Origin: Adiantum capillus-veneris
Lineage: Eukaryota; Streptophyta; Polypodiopsida; Polypodiales; Pteridaceae
Assembly: GCA_014529385.2 (NCBI GenBank)
Contig: CM043954.1
Span: 99,164,747-99,222,746, forward strand
Length of the DNA stretch: 58,000 bases
Direction of reading: 5' to 3'
The translations under genes and the position numbers were made by a program. Positions 42,029-53,760 of this stretch are shown piece by piece (the stretch's first letter is position 1; each line of letters starts with the position of its first letter). The notes below the pieces were generated by a model. That model made no database searches. It saw only the letters and a program-made list of their open reading frames with translations, and was not told where the DNA came from.

Positions 42029-45000
42029 ATGAGTAGCGACGAGGATGTGGGACCGTCCAACCGAAACACCTATCTCTCAACGAGGGTCTTATGTCCTTGT
42101 AATCAATGCAAGCATGCTGTGCGACGGACAAGACGTGTTTCTTTGCAGCACGTTCGTGAATTTGGCGAGTTCGATCCATCTATTATAGATCGAGTTGTTG
42201 CCAATTATAACTCGTCAGACTCTGACGCTGGCCAACAAGCAGCAATCTTGCAACCCAATAGACGTGTTCGCAGGCGCTTTGGTCAAGCAGCATATGTGAG
42301 GCCACAAGATGTAGCCTCTGACAGCTCGGGGGATGATCATGCAGAGCACATTCCCAACGAGACAATGTTTGAGCCCGAGATTGATGAAATGATCGAGACG
42401 ATCATGGATTCAGAAAGGCTTATCTATGATGATATGAAAAGTGAAGCCGATACGCCATTGTATAATGGAGCACGTATGTCTAGATTGAAAGCACTCCTGG
42501 TTCTTCTCAACATGCAGGCAAAGTTTGGATGGAGTGACACTAGCGTCACAACGCTTTTCAGGTGATCTATTACAATTAGTTTACTTTAATAAAACTCTAA
42601 ATGTATAATGATCTGATAGATTTTTACACGACTGTATCATATTTTTATGTTGTGTAGATTGCTGAAAGAGCACATACTACCAGCTGACAATGTGATGCCA
42701 GATTCCCGAGATGAAGCAAGAAAGATTTTGCGAAACTTGGGGATGGATTACAATTCTATCCACGCTTGTCCTAATGACTGCATTCTTTTCAGAGGGGAAT
42801 ACATAGACATGGAGAAGTGTCCGAAATGTGATTCCGAAAGATATCGAGTAGATCTCCACGGGACAAAAATTCCACAAAAGGTTTTGCGACATTTCCCTCT
42901 GCTTCCTCGCATCAAGCATTTCTTCGAATGTAAGTCCATGGCCGCCCTAGCATCATGGCATGAGGAGAATAAATCTTCGGATGGTGTGCTACGAATTCCT
43001 GCAGATTGCGTAGCGTGGAAACATATAGATGGAACATGGCCGGATTTTACCAGGGAAGCTCGAAATTTGCGCTTAGGCCTGGCTATGGATGGCGTAAATC
43101 CATTTGGTCAAAGATCAACATCTTACAGTGTATGGCCCGTTTTCATCGTCAACTACAACATTCCCCCGTGGTTGACTACGAAGAAGGGGCACCTATGGCT
43201 AAGCTTGATTGTGCCAGGGCGATATAAAGTGGGGAATATGGATGTGTATCTTCGTCCACTATTGGAAGAGCTACAACAATTGTGGATTGGCATAGAGGTG
43301 GTGGATATGAGCCGACACACAGGACGACGGAATGCTTTGATCAGAGGCATTCTAATGTGGACCATGCATGACTATCCCGGGCTAACAGAATGCTCAGGTG
43401 ATCTATTGACACTCCTCACTCAGACACTGTAAATCTTGTTTTTTCCCATAGTTGATCTATTATCATGTGTATACATGCAGGGCTTCAAACAAGCGGATAC
43501 AGAGCATGTGTCACATGTGGACCTAGACTGAATGCACGTAGGGCACCCTCACTGAAGAAGCAAATCTACGAAGGTCATCAAGCGTATCTTCCAGAGAATC
43601 ATGTGTTACGCGACGGCTTTTTGGGAAGAGAGCCACCAAGGATGTCTGCACAAGCATGGTTAGAGCAGAAGGAGATGTGCGATGACGGATTGCCTCTAGG
43701 GATGAAGAGACTATCTCTATGGTACGAGTTACCATACTGGCCCCGACTCATGATCAATCACTTGCTCGATCCAATGCACATATTCAAGAATGTGGGTAAT
43801 CTACTATGGGACCATCTGACCGGCAAGAAAGATACTTTGGGAGCCAGAGTTGACCTTAGAAATGTGGATCGTATGGAGCAATATTGGCCGCAAACAGCGT
43901 CTGATGGATCGATAAAACTCCCTAAAGCACCATGGATTTTCACAGGAGCCCAAGAATGCAAAGTAAAAGAGACCATTCGATCTTTGCGGACCCCCACTGG
44001 CGTAATGCACTCGCTCCGAACGTGTTTTACTAAAGAAGGAAAGCTTACCGGTTTGAAGTCACACGATTGGCATAAAATGTGTTAGGTACGTTCATAGTGG
44101 ACTTTAATATCATTGCATAAAATGTGGACTTTAATATCATTGCTGCACATACTTTACAGTTTATTTTACCGGTTTCCATTGAGGGATGTTTGTCTCTCGA
44201 CATCCGTAACACAATCTACAAACTTGCAAAGCTGGTGCAATGGATCTCACAAAAGGAGATCAACGTAGACTCCATACCTTTCGCCAAACTAAATGCTGTG
44301 GAGCTTGTGTGCATGTTTGAGAAACATTTTCCTACTACAATGCTAACCATTCAGGTGCATCTTCTTGTTCACATAGTTGATGAGGTGGAAATAGCTGGCA
44401 CAGTTCATTCCAGATGGATGTTCTTCTTAGAGCGTTTCATGAAAACGCTTAAGGGATATGTGCGTCAAAAGGCACGTCCGGAGGGTAGCATGGCAGAAGG
44501 TTGGTTGGTATCAGAGTCCCTAGTGTACATTGGAGAGTGGCTAGACGGATTTGATAAATCCCGGGACACGCTATGGCGAACCATAGATAATGAGCGCATA
44601 TCTGGGATTGTCATGTGCAATCTCGGTGTTGAGAAGAAGATGACGGAAGATCTAGAGGCTAAAATCAACCGATTTTGCATGCTTCACAATCCAGTGATGC
44701 AAAAGTGGATTTCACAATATGAGGATGCAAAGCAAGAGCGACAAAGGGCACGAATCGAGTGGAGACGAGGAAGACGACCACCGATGCACTATCCAGCGGT
44801 TCTAGAGAGCCTACCAACCTTCATGAGCTTAAGATGGTTGCACAACCAATTGAAAAGCGCACAACAATGCGGTGACGAAGTGACTGAAGAAGAGTGGGAG
44901 TACTCTCGGGGTTGCGCGACCAAGGTAAGTTTGCAATGTACGACTAGCAAGTGACTTTATTTATAAACGTTTGAACGGCCACTCATAATCTTTTTTCGTT

Positions 45001-45757
45001 GTAGTATAAGTCATACACAGCAGCATGGTGTAAAGGTCGACATTTTAGGGTGGAACGAATCGACAAAAAGCGTTTTACTCAAGATTGTGGAATCATGGCA
45101 AAATTTGATTAGTCTAGTCGACGACGTTCCTCTGATGCAGATCCTGTGGTGGCGGAACTCACTTACTTCGGCACGCTGCAAGAGATTTTGAGGATCGATT
45201 ACAGAGGATTTTTTGTCGACTTGTTCGACGTGCAATGGTTCAAGATAATCATGGAGGGTCGCAACGCTACTGTGCGTAGAGGAGAGTCTGGTTTTCTTGA
45301 GGTGGATTCTACTAAGAAATGGACTGACCTAAGAGACACTTTCGTACTACCCGAGCATTGTGAACAAGTAAGTATGTAAATAGTTAACATCCCCCTTTTA
45401 CAAGTTATGTGCTTGAAAGCTCTCATGTAAGTTATGTGGCTCTGGCAGGTAATATTTCATCCTACAAAGTCTACATCAAACTGGTGGTACGTCATAGAGG
45501 TAGCCCCTCGTAGTGCAAGGATGTATGAAGGCTACCATGTGCCAATCACAACGACATCAATGGAGGAGATCAAAGAAGATGCTCAATCAGAAGCCGCTGC
45601 GGTGGTGCCAGATGAGCATCAAGATGCTACTACTCTATATGGGGTGCATGCAGAGGAGCTACAAAATGAAACAGAGGATATGTGTTTAAACGGAGAGCTC
45701 TATATAGATATAGGAAGTTATGCTGAGTTATGCGAGGATGAGAGAGAGATCTCTTAA
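42029..45757 (+). pseudogene. CACTA tnp2-type transposase, two in-frame stops
   Basis: Six exons by GT-AG junctions that keep frame: 42029-42561, 42658-43397, 43481-44085, 44160-44924, 45005-45367, 45449-45757, about 1100 codons. Exons 2-3 hold the Transposase_21 region (GVNPFGQRSTSYSVWPV, GRYKVGNMDVYLRPL, LPYWPRLMINHLLDPMHIFK). Exon 4 matches DUF4218 (ERFMKTLKGYVRQKARPEGS); exons 5-6 match DUF4216 (GFFVDLFDVQWF, WWYVIEVAP). Transposase cuts the element ends. Stops: TAG 44083-44085, the last codon of exon 3, and TAG 45110-45112 in exon 5. Exon 4 is preceded by a short tandem duplication (GTGGACTTTAATATCATTG at 44097 and 44124). Exon model inferred, not tested by transcripts. Confidence 0.85.
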
Positions 45758-46029
45758 AGCCACAAATATTGTATTTGAACAATTTTGCTCCGTGTTGTAA
45801 AAGCTCTGGCTCTCTAAGTACCTTCCATGGTGTATAACGCTCTTTTCTACTCGCGCTCACATCTTTTGATTGAAAATTCTGAGTTTTCGACTTGCCTCTT
45901 CTATCACTCAATTCATTGCGTCATTGTATTTATATGCGTCATTACGTCATTGTATTTAATGGTCTTTGCGTCATTGTCTACTCTATTCATTCAATATTAA
46001 GTTTAAATATTCGTGTGTTTAATGCAGGT
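45758..46029 (+). other. Spacer between element E genes
   Basis: AT-rich, no gene. The end TTTAATGCAGGT (46018-46029) looks like a 3' splice site just before the ATG of the next gene, suggesting a 5' UTR intron or an upstream exon. Confidence 0.5.
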
Positions 46030-47339
46030 ATGGATGATGAGGAGTTTCTTTCTTCTTTGTCACCGCAGGAGAGACAGTGGTACGTGGAGCGTCATCGCTC
46101 TGGCGCATCATCGCGCGTTCCTACTCCATCCGCATCTCCCTCTCTTTCGGAGCATTCGGCGCGCTCCGAAGCTTCGGCGTCGACGAGACGAGCTTCACAC
46201 TCATCTAGACACCGGCGCTCTAGTGGTGGCGGTGGCGGTTGTTGTGGGGATTCCTCCACCGATGCCTCCACACCGCCTCGTGTTCGACGAGGCTCTTTAC
46301 CCTCCCCTTCTTTGCCCGCCCCCACACCAGCCACAGCATCGCCATCTACGCCAGGTTTTGCACGACTGACTGTTCCTAGAAGCTACACACCTCTACCTAC
46401 TCCGCCAGGAGCCACCCCACTCGACACTCCTCGCTTCGGGGCCCAGACGCCGGTGGAGACGCCTGACGTCCGTACCCCCATCGACACGCCGCTAGAGACC
46501 CCTGCCAGGACACCCAGGTTCACGCGTCACCGACCAGAGGGCTTGCCTTACTCCGTCGACATCAGCGGCGGCATCATCATGGATGATGACGGTAAGAAGG
46601 TGATCTCGCGCATGCGTGGTCTTTGCTCTCAGCTGTTTAGACACTACATACTAAACAAATGGAGTGAAGTACCAAGTGATTTAAAAAACAGAGTCATCAG
46701 CATACTTCATGATGAGTTTCCCGTTCCAACACGGGATCAGCGCTTCAATGAAGACCTGATGAAGATTCGAATGCGTGAATACTGCAAACACAAGCGTTCC
46801 GAAGTGCAAAAAGCTATCAAGAATGGGTGGAACAGGCCAAATTGGCTGGCCAAAGAAGATTGGAAGAATATGAAGAAAGCAGCGCGCGAGAATCCCGACA
46901 AGTGGAAGCAACAAAAGGATGCAGCCAGAGCGCGAGTAGAGGCAGGGAGCTCGCACCACTTGGGGAGCGGTGGATGGGCATCACTGGAGGCCGATTTTGT
47001 AAGTGTTTTCGCATTGCTCTTTATGTTCGATAGTTTAGGGTTTATGAGTTTTTTAATTCTAACATAATGAAATCTTTGTATGTTTTGACAGTGGTCGATG
47101 CCAGGACGTGATCCCACACCGTACGAGCGCGAGTACGCAGGCAGGAAGGGCTTAAACGCCCTGATGGACATTCTCAGTTCTCGCGGCGGCATGGTTAGTA
47201 TTAGGGTTTACTCTTTTTTATTTTTTGTATTGTTTTATAAATGTCGTTATATGTTTATACTTACTGAAAGCTGTCTTATTGTCTTTTTTTGCAGAATCCG
47301 ACAGATACGCCGCTTGGACGCGATGAGACGTCTGACTAA
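46030..47339 (+). CDS. Second CACTA gene, tnp1/Ptta-like protein
   Basis: Three exons: 46030-46998, 47092-47193, 47295-47339; 371 codons without a stop. The N-terminus MDDEEFLSSLSPQERQWY is followed by a long Ser/Pro/Thr/Arg low-complexity region (about 25-180) with TPLDTPRF, TPVETPDV and TPIDTPLETP repeats. Then comes a basic helical domain with W-rich motifs (NGWNRPNWLAKEDWKNMKK) like plant transposase Ptta/En/Spm family proteins, which bind subterminal repeats and assist excision. All introns are GT-AG and phase 0. Position downstream of tnp2 in the same orientation fits the two-gene plan of CACTA elements. The exact family is inferred from layout and composition. Confidence 0.7.
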
Positions 47340-47699
47340 ACGACGTCAGTTTAGCCGTAGCTAGATAGCATTAGTTTAGGGTTTCTCATAGCTTATGTAT
47401 CATGAGACGGATTTTATACATCTTTTTGAACCATGTATATTATTACATTTGTCACCGCAGTTCCTTTTGCCAATCAATTCTTTATGCCTATGATGTTGTA
47501 CAATTGTCATTATTACATTTGCCAATCAATTCATTTTGCCTATGATGTGTACAATTTTCAATTTTGCAAACAATGCGTCTTGTGGGTGACTATTTTGGGT
47601 CTATTATCTATCCTTGCACGTTTTTTAAAAAGTGAATCAAGTACAATATGGTTGATGGGTGGCAGGGCATTCAATGTCCTGCCACCAAAAAAAAATTCT

Positions 47700-47948
47700 C
47701 TCGGGCGTCGCTATAAGCGTCGCTATTTATGGCTCTGTAGCGTCGCTACGAGCGTCGCTATAGTCTTATGTGTAACCGTCGCTATATGCGTCGCTATGAG
47801 CGTTGCTATGAGCGTCTCTATGGGCGTCGCAATATAGCGACGCATATAGCGACGCAGATAGCGACGCTCGTAGCGACTGTTTTAGCGACGCCGGGGGTTA
47901 TAAAAACCCAGTGTATTTCCGTCGCTAACAGCGTCACAAGAGCACACA
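47700..47948. repeat. Element E right subterminal repeats
   Basis: More than ten GCGTCGCTAT/ATAGCGACGC motifs in both orientations, ending about 13 bp from the right terminus. The orientation switches near 47835, so the array can fold back. Confidence 0.92.
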
Positions 47949-47964
47949 ACCTCTTGTAGTGGAT

Positions 47965-49363
47965 GGAATTTCAGAATTTTTTGCAAGCATCAGAATTTTT
48001 TGCAAGCACCATTGGTGTCAAACAAAGATGCCCACTTTCCCCAACCCTCTTTGGGCTACTCATTGATGAATTGGAATGCATGGTTCTTGATTTTATGCAG
48101 CAAGAAGGCATAGAAGAGGTTAAGATCGAAAATGTGGTGATCTTGCTTTTGCTTTATGCCGATGATGTAGTGCTCTTGGCACATACCTTAGAAGATGCAT
48201 AAAAGCTTATGAGTGTCTTGGAACGCTTTTGCCTACATAGCGGGCTGATCCTGAATGGATCCAAAACCAAGGTTATGCTTGTAAAGACCCTCAATGACGA
48301 AAATCCATGCATTGTATACAACAATGAGCAACTTGAAGTGGTAGATCACTTCAAGTACTTCCATCCAATCATAAATGGAAAGATTGTGCAATGCGTCGCT
48401 TGGAAGCCGGAAAGAGGGCTTATTATGCATTTGAGAACATGTGCAATGCTGGAGAGATCAAGTGTTGGGCTCTCAGAAAGTACCTCTTTGACACATTGGT
48501 GACACCGGTGCTTCTTTATGGAGTGGAGGTGTGGGGTGGAAGCATCGGCAAGTCTACTTGGAAAGAGTTTGAGAATGTCCAAAAGTGTTTTCTCACCAAC
48601 TTTCTCCAAGTCAAGACACAAACACCCTACATACTCTTACTTCTTGAGTCCGGATCGCTTTCCATTGAGGTCTTGGGCATGCAAAGGGTTGTGGAGTACA
48701 TGCGTAAGACACAACGTAGCCCTTTGCATCGACTTCCTAGAATCGCATATGAAGCAAGTCAAAAGGTTCAAAAGACATGCAAGAGCAAAATACTAAGTTC
48801 GGGGTGGATGCTTGACATCAAGTAATGGTTTGGAAGATGGGATACATGCCACTTGGTCAAGGATGCGTCGATCGAATCCCAAGTTAATGAGGCCTTCTTA
48901 CAACGCCAATGTATCACGGCTTGGGAGAAATCCGAAGGTTCTCGCTTTAGCCATTACACCACACACGTTGCCCCAAACTATAAATCTCTCTTCTTCTCCA
49001 AATGAGGTAACCGAACCCATCCCTACATCCTTGAGCCCATCCCATTGAGTGCGATCCGCACCATTGCCTCCATTCGTCTTAGCTCCCATTCTCTACACTG
49101 CGAGATAGGACGTTGGGGCACTGGCGAGGAGTGTCATCGACTTTGCACCTTATGCCCTCGTCAAGTGCAAGAGAGTGAGTACCACACACTACTTGAGTGC
49201 TCAGTTTGACCACATTAGGTCCTCTTTTCCCCATATATTCAGCCATGAGCTCTCCCTACATACCTTCCTCTCCCAACCACGATGTGGACTCTCTATTGCG
49301 ACGCTCATTTCAGCCATTTTTGAGCATCGAGAGTCACTTATGACCTCCACTCACACCACGTGA
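47965..49363 (+). pseudogene. LINE reverse transcriptase remnant, second part
   Basis: Continues the RT after element E: GVKQRCPLSPTLFGLLIDELE, then catalytic LLYADDVVLLAHT. A TAA after LEDA (where Gln would fit) and a frameshift near 48390 follow. The thumb/connection continues from 48391 (LVTPVLLYGVEVWG). Near the end a CCHC-type finger CTLC...HTLLEC occurs at about 49146-49200. A 19-bp tandem duplication (ATCAGAATTTTTTGCAAGC-like) lies at about 47970-48007. The remnant is followed within 70 bp by a (GT)n run, possibly derived from its tail. Dead copy. Confidence 0.85.
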
Positions 49364-49428
49364 TATGTTCATTTGGTCCCATAGGTCATATTTGACCTCC
49401 GAGGACGATAATAGAACTAACTATCTAT

Positions 49429-49431
<3 letters not shown>

Positions 49432-49479
<48 letters not shown>
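49432..49479. repeat. (GT)24 microsatellite
   Basis: Uninterrupted; lies just downstream of the LINE remnant. Confidence 0.95.
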
Positions 49480-49480
<1 letters not shown>

Positions 49481-49911
49481 CTATTCACGCAGACCACACT
49501 GCCTAAAGTTGCCCGGAGCAAGTAGGTGTTGCCATGTGGGGTGGGGGGAGCGGGAATCCCTCCCCCTTTTATTATAGCATAGCTATAGATAAAAAGTTGC
49601 TTGCTTTACTTCAAGATTACTAACTTTTGAATCCTTTTGAGATTTGCACTGTCCCTTCTTTTCCAAATCAAAGGATGTGGGCTTGCCTATAATCTACTTG
49701 CGTCGACTCCACTGCATCGAGACCAGTGTTCCGGAAAAATCATTTTTTCAAACATACATATTTCCTTTCCATGAATTTGCCAAGCGGAAATTGTAGAAAA
49801 TTAGGTTAGTATTTTTCTCTATTTTGGGGCGGAATTTCTCCTTTTCCCCTTGCCTCAACTGGCACATTTTTTTCAAACACTGACCGAGACACACACTATG
49901 TGCGTGTTGTG

Positions 49912-49913
<2 letters not shown>

Positions 49914-49985
<72 letters not shown>
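49914..49985. repeat. (GA)36 microsatellite
   Basis: Uninterrupted GA run. Confidence 0.95.
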
Positions 49986-49989
<4 letters not shown>

Positions 49990-50203
49990 CTTTCTAGCAA
50001 TTGAGAGGAGAGAAAGGAGACAATTAATTTTTCAATTTTTAACACTGGTGGAAATTTTCCTTTTTCCCTTGCCCTCAAAGCGCACGATATTAAGCCGAGA
50101 CAGATTTAACCCAAACACTGGAGACCTATTTCGTCAGGTGCTCTCTCTCTCTCTCTCTCTCTACACCGGCTTCAGCTCGCTGCTTGGCCAAATTCCAGAA
50201 TCC

Positions 50204-50371
<168 letters not shown>

Positions 50372-50596
50372 CTCCTTAACGTCTTCTTGCTGTGCTAACT
50401 CAATATCAAGCTCGTGTTCCATAGCCAATTTGCTGACACGTGAGCAGAATAATAGAGATATGGAGCTCCCAATTATGATCTACATGCCATTACAATAACC
50501 TTGGTAAATAAATTTTCATTGGCGAGATCACATTGCTCATTGCTATCTAATTCATTGTATGAGATTTGTTGGGAGCGCATGGCCAGTAGTTTCCAA

Positions 50597-50601
50597 CTCT
50601 C

Positions 50602-50686
<85 letters not shown>
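50597..50686. repeat. (CT)n(CA)n microsatellite
   Basis: CT run with one GT interruption, then 17 CA units; same CT-then-CA order as at 50206. Confidence 0.93.
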
Positions 50687-50689
<3 letters not shown>

Positions 50690-51210
50690 TAGTCTCGAAC
50701 ATTGTTATCAGCAGGTCTTATGTGATTCCATCGAGGTTTGCTTGACACACGATCCCCTTTCACGTGCCATCTTCCATTATTTTGGAGATCGACGACTTGC
50801 TCCTCCATGCAACACATGAAATAGGATTAGCTGGAGGTGGTGCTCAGGGATTATGTACTTCCTCTCTTTGTGCACACTTGTACGGCGAGTTAAGGGGGTG
50901 CTCATCTTGGCATCCAACACTACAACATGTTACGTGCTTTTCGATGTGCAATATTTTGATGCACCATACCTTTCTACGCGCATTTTGACGGGCATACCCC
51001 ACATCGATACATACATGGTAATACACATGGCAATGCGTGTCGAAAGGCACGTATTCCACGTGTGACAGGGGTTGAAATTTTTGAAGGAGTTTTGGTGACC
51101 TTGTGAGCACTTTGGGAAGCTTTTGGAGATCAATCGACGAGGGGCTGCCATGTGGTGCCCAGCTTGGTCCCACATGGGCCCAAGGGGGTGCCCCCATTTG
51201 GAGACATAAG

Positions 51211-51305
<95 letters not shown>

Positions 51306-52610
51306 CGTGTGTGCTAGCTATGGTGGATCGCCTTGGCGGCACTATGTAGGCGTGTTGGTGGCGCAGTTGGCACCCATGGGCGGTCATAAGCCAATTTTGG
51401 AAGGAACACCTTGCGAGGAAGGTGGTGGCATGGCACCCATTAGGGGCCCATCTCGTGCTCAAGTTTTTTGAAAGAGAGAAGGAGAGCATCAATGGCGCCG
51501 TCGCTACCCTTGCTAAGGGGTGATTCATGTGTGATGTTGGAGAGCAAGGTGTCGAGGCCCACAAGGGGAGCTTCACAAGCAGTGAAAGGGAGAGATGGAA
51601 ACAGAAGTGGTCGATGTGTCGTGCTATGCAATGCGAATAGGAGGCCACTTGTATGCTATGAAAAACATGCCAAATGGGTCTCCAATTGAGCAGCACGAGC
51701 CAAGAAACACCATTTTTTAATTTTTATGATTTATTAAGCCCCTATAAAAGGGATTTCACACATATTTACATGGCCTTTTTCCATTTGGAAGTCTGTTTGG
51801 GCCATTTTGAAGGTTGAGAATAGTTGGAGCTCCGCTGTTGAGCGTTGAGCTAGATTGTGTGCTGCCAAGTTGCGGCTATGGAGATTGTGTGGAGCCAGAG
51901 GGCTGCCTATTGAAGACCTTGTGCTTGTCGAGGGTGTCCCTTCTTGGAGCCCTCTGTATATGGTTGGGTTTGTTGAAAACAAGCCATCATTATTGTGCAT
52001 TTGGTGTCAATTTCCCCTTGCCCCTTCTCTTCTTTGTTGTGTGTGTGTGCATTTTTAGGAGTGTGTCGGCATTTGTGCCCCCCCGATGGTCTATTGTGCA
52101 CACAGGGATTAAGAGAGGTTGTGTGTGCGGTGAAGGGCTTGAATTGAGCTACACAAGATGATTGAGCTTTGTTTGTGGTGTCGTATAGAGTTGTGTACGG
52201 TGGTTTGCCTGCGAGTCGTGTGATTTTTGAAGGTGAACTCTAGTGGTCAAGGGTGTTGTGTATATCCTAGGCTATAGAGAGGTGTGTTGAATGTGTGCTG
52301 GGTGTGTTCCCCTTTCCACCTTCCCAACATGTGTTGCAGGGTATTAAAAAAAAACCCCTTTTAAACTATTTGATTAAAATGGCCCCTTATTTTAGGAAAA
52401 TTTTCAACAATTGAATATAAAAACCCCTTCTTTAATGTATCTCTGTTAAATTGCCTAATTTTTTTGCATTTTAAAAATCCTCCTATCGAACTCACATTAT
52501 ACATTAACATGAATACATAATGCACCCCCAAGGGGCTATAACTTCACATTGAGGAATGTGAGACACGTTCTAAATTTAGCAAAAAATTTCATTAGCACTA
52601 GGCAACTTGA
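50687..52610. other. Intergenic, no gene seen
   Basis: Contains the (GA)44 run at 51215-51303. ORFs here are created by simple repeats. The stretch 51990-52350 is GT-rich and might be an old LTR upstream of the copia remnant, but no second copy or primer site was found. Confidence 0.5.
51215..51303. repeat. (GA)44 microsatellite
   Basis: Uninterrupted GA run. Confidence 0.95.
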
Positions 52611-53760
52611 TGATTAGGGTTATCAAACCTCTTTTGGAGATGCTTCTTGGAATTTGTCAAAGGGTTCTTCGATTGTGGAAAGGATTTTTAAACATGGAAC
52701 TCGTTACACTCTACTTGTTGCTAGTGCTAAGAACAAAGTTATATGTTTAGCCGAGCAGTCAAATACCTCTGTGGCATTGTTGGCTAGGTCATATGAGTGA
52801 AAATGGAATGAACTAGAATGAAAGCATTGTATTATTTGGCTTATTTATCGAGTCTTGATTATTCTATCTTTAATATGTGTGACCATTGCTGTATGTGGTA
52901 TAGAAACACAAAGTCCTCACACAAAGAAATTGGTTTTAGAAGAAGTGAGTGCTTAAAGTTGATACATAGTGACATTGTGGGCCTATGCCTAGTGTCTCAT
53001 TAGGGGGTGCTTCTCATTTTTCCACCTTCATAAATGACTACTCTCTCAAATTTTGGGTTTGTCCTCTTAACACAAAGATCAAGTGGTTGATGCATTCAAA
53101 CAATTTATTAGTTGAGAATTGGGAGTGGAAAGAGGGTCAAGTGTTTATGCACTTGTCTCATTAGTTGAGAAAAAGTGTGGAAAGGTCAAAAGATTACACA
53201 CTAAGAATGATGGGGAGTATGTTTCAAAGTCTTTTCAAGGCTTTTGTGATTCAGAGGGAATCCAATGCAAGTTGGTTGGTCCTTACAATCCTCCACAAAA
53301 TGGTGTTGTAGAGATGATGAACTATACAATACTAGACAAAGTTTGAACTATATTTAATGTCAATCTACTTGAAGGGTTTTGGGAAGAATTATTTGTTACA
53401 ATAGTTTTTCTCATTAGTAGGAGTTACCTAATCGTGTGTTAGACGAGCATGTTATATAGATGCTTTGGTCTAAAAGGATCATTCTTATGAACATCTTTGA
53501 GTTTTTGGATGTGAAGCATTTTTCCATGTTCCTAAGAATAAGTGTAACAAGGTTGATCCCATTTTGTCATGTTCCTAAGAATAAGCGTAACAAGCTTGAC
53601 CCCAAGTCAAGGAAATTTATATTCTTGGATTATGGCGAGTCTAGTGAGATGGGATATCATCTTCAGAATCCCAAATCCAGAGTCTATTCAAAGTAAGGAT
53701 GTGTACTTCAATGAGTAAAAGATGCTTCTAACTACTATTGAGACTCGACGTCTGGTGATT
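52611..53760 (+). pseudogene. Decayed Ty1/copia pre-integrase and integrase
   Basis: Scattered frames keep copia motifs in order. Gag-pre-integrase remains (KVICLAEQSNTSVALLARS) at about 52730-52790; the integrase start HSDIVGL at about 52965. Then GASHFSTFINDYSLKFWVCPL at about 53009 on. The second Asp region is degraded (NDGEYVSKSFQGFC), and NPPQNGVVEMMN carries the Glu of the DDE triad at about 53290-53320. KLDPKSRKFIFLDY (about 53594-53635) is the post-integrase motif. Many stops and shifts. No RT follows. Confidence 0.75.

Larger units (their letters stand above)
39802..47961 (+). mobile_element. Element E: complete CACTA (En/Spm) DNA transposon
   Basis: 8160 bp. Left terminus CACTACAAGAGG, right terminus CCTCTTGTAGTG; 12-bp perfect inverted ends, GAT target duplication, subterminal arrays of GCGTCGCTAT-type repeats on both sides, and two transposase-related genes on the plus strand. 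Inserted into a LINE. It also carries a captured host gene fragment (40957-41313). Its tnp2-type gene has two in-frame stops, so this copy may depend on another source of transposase. Confidence 0.95.
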
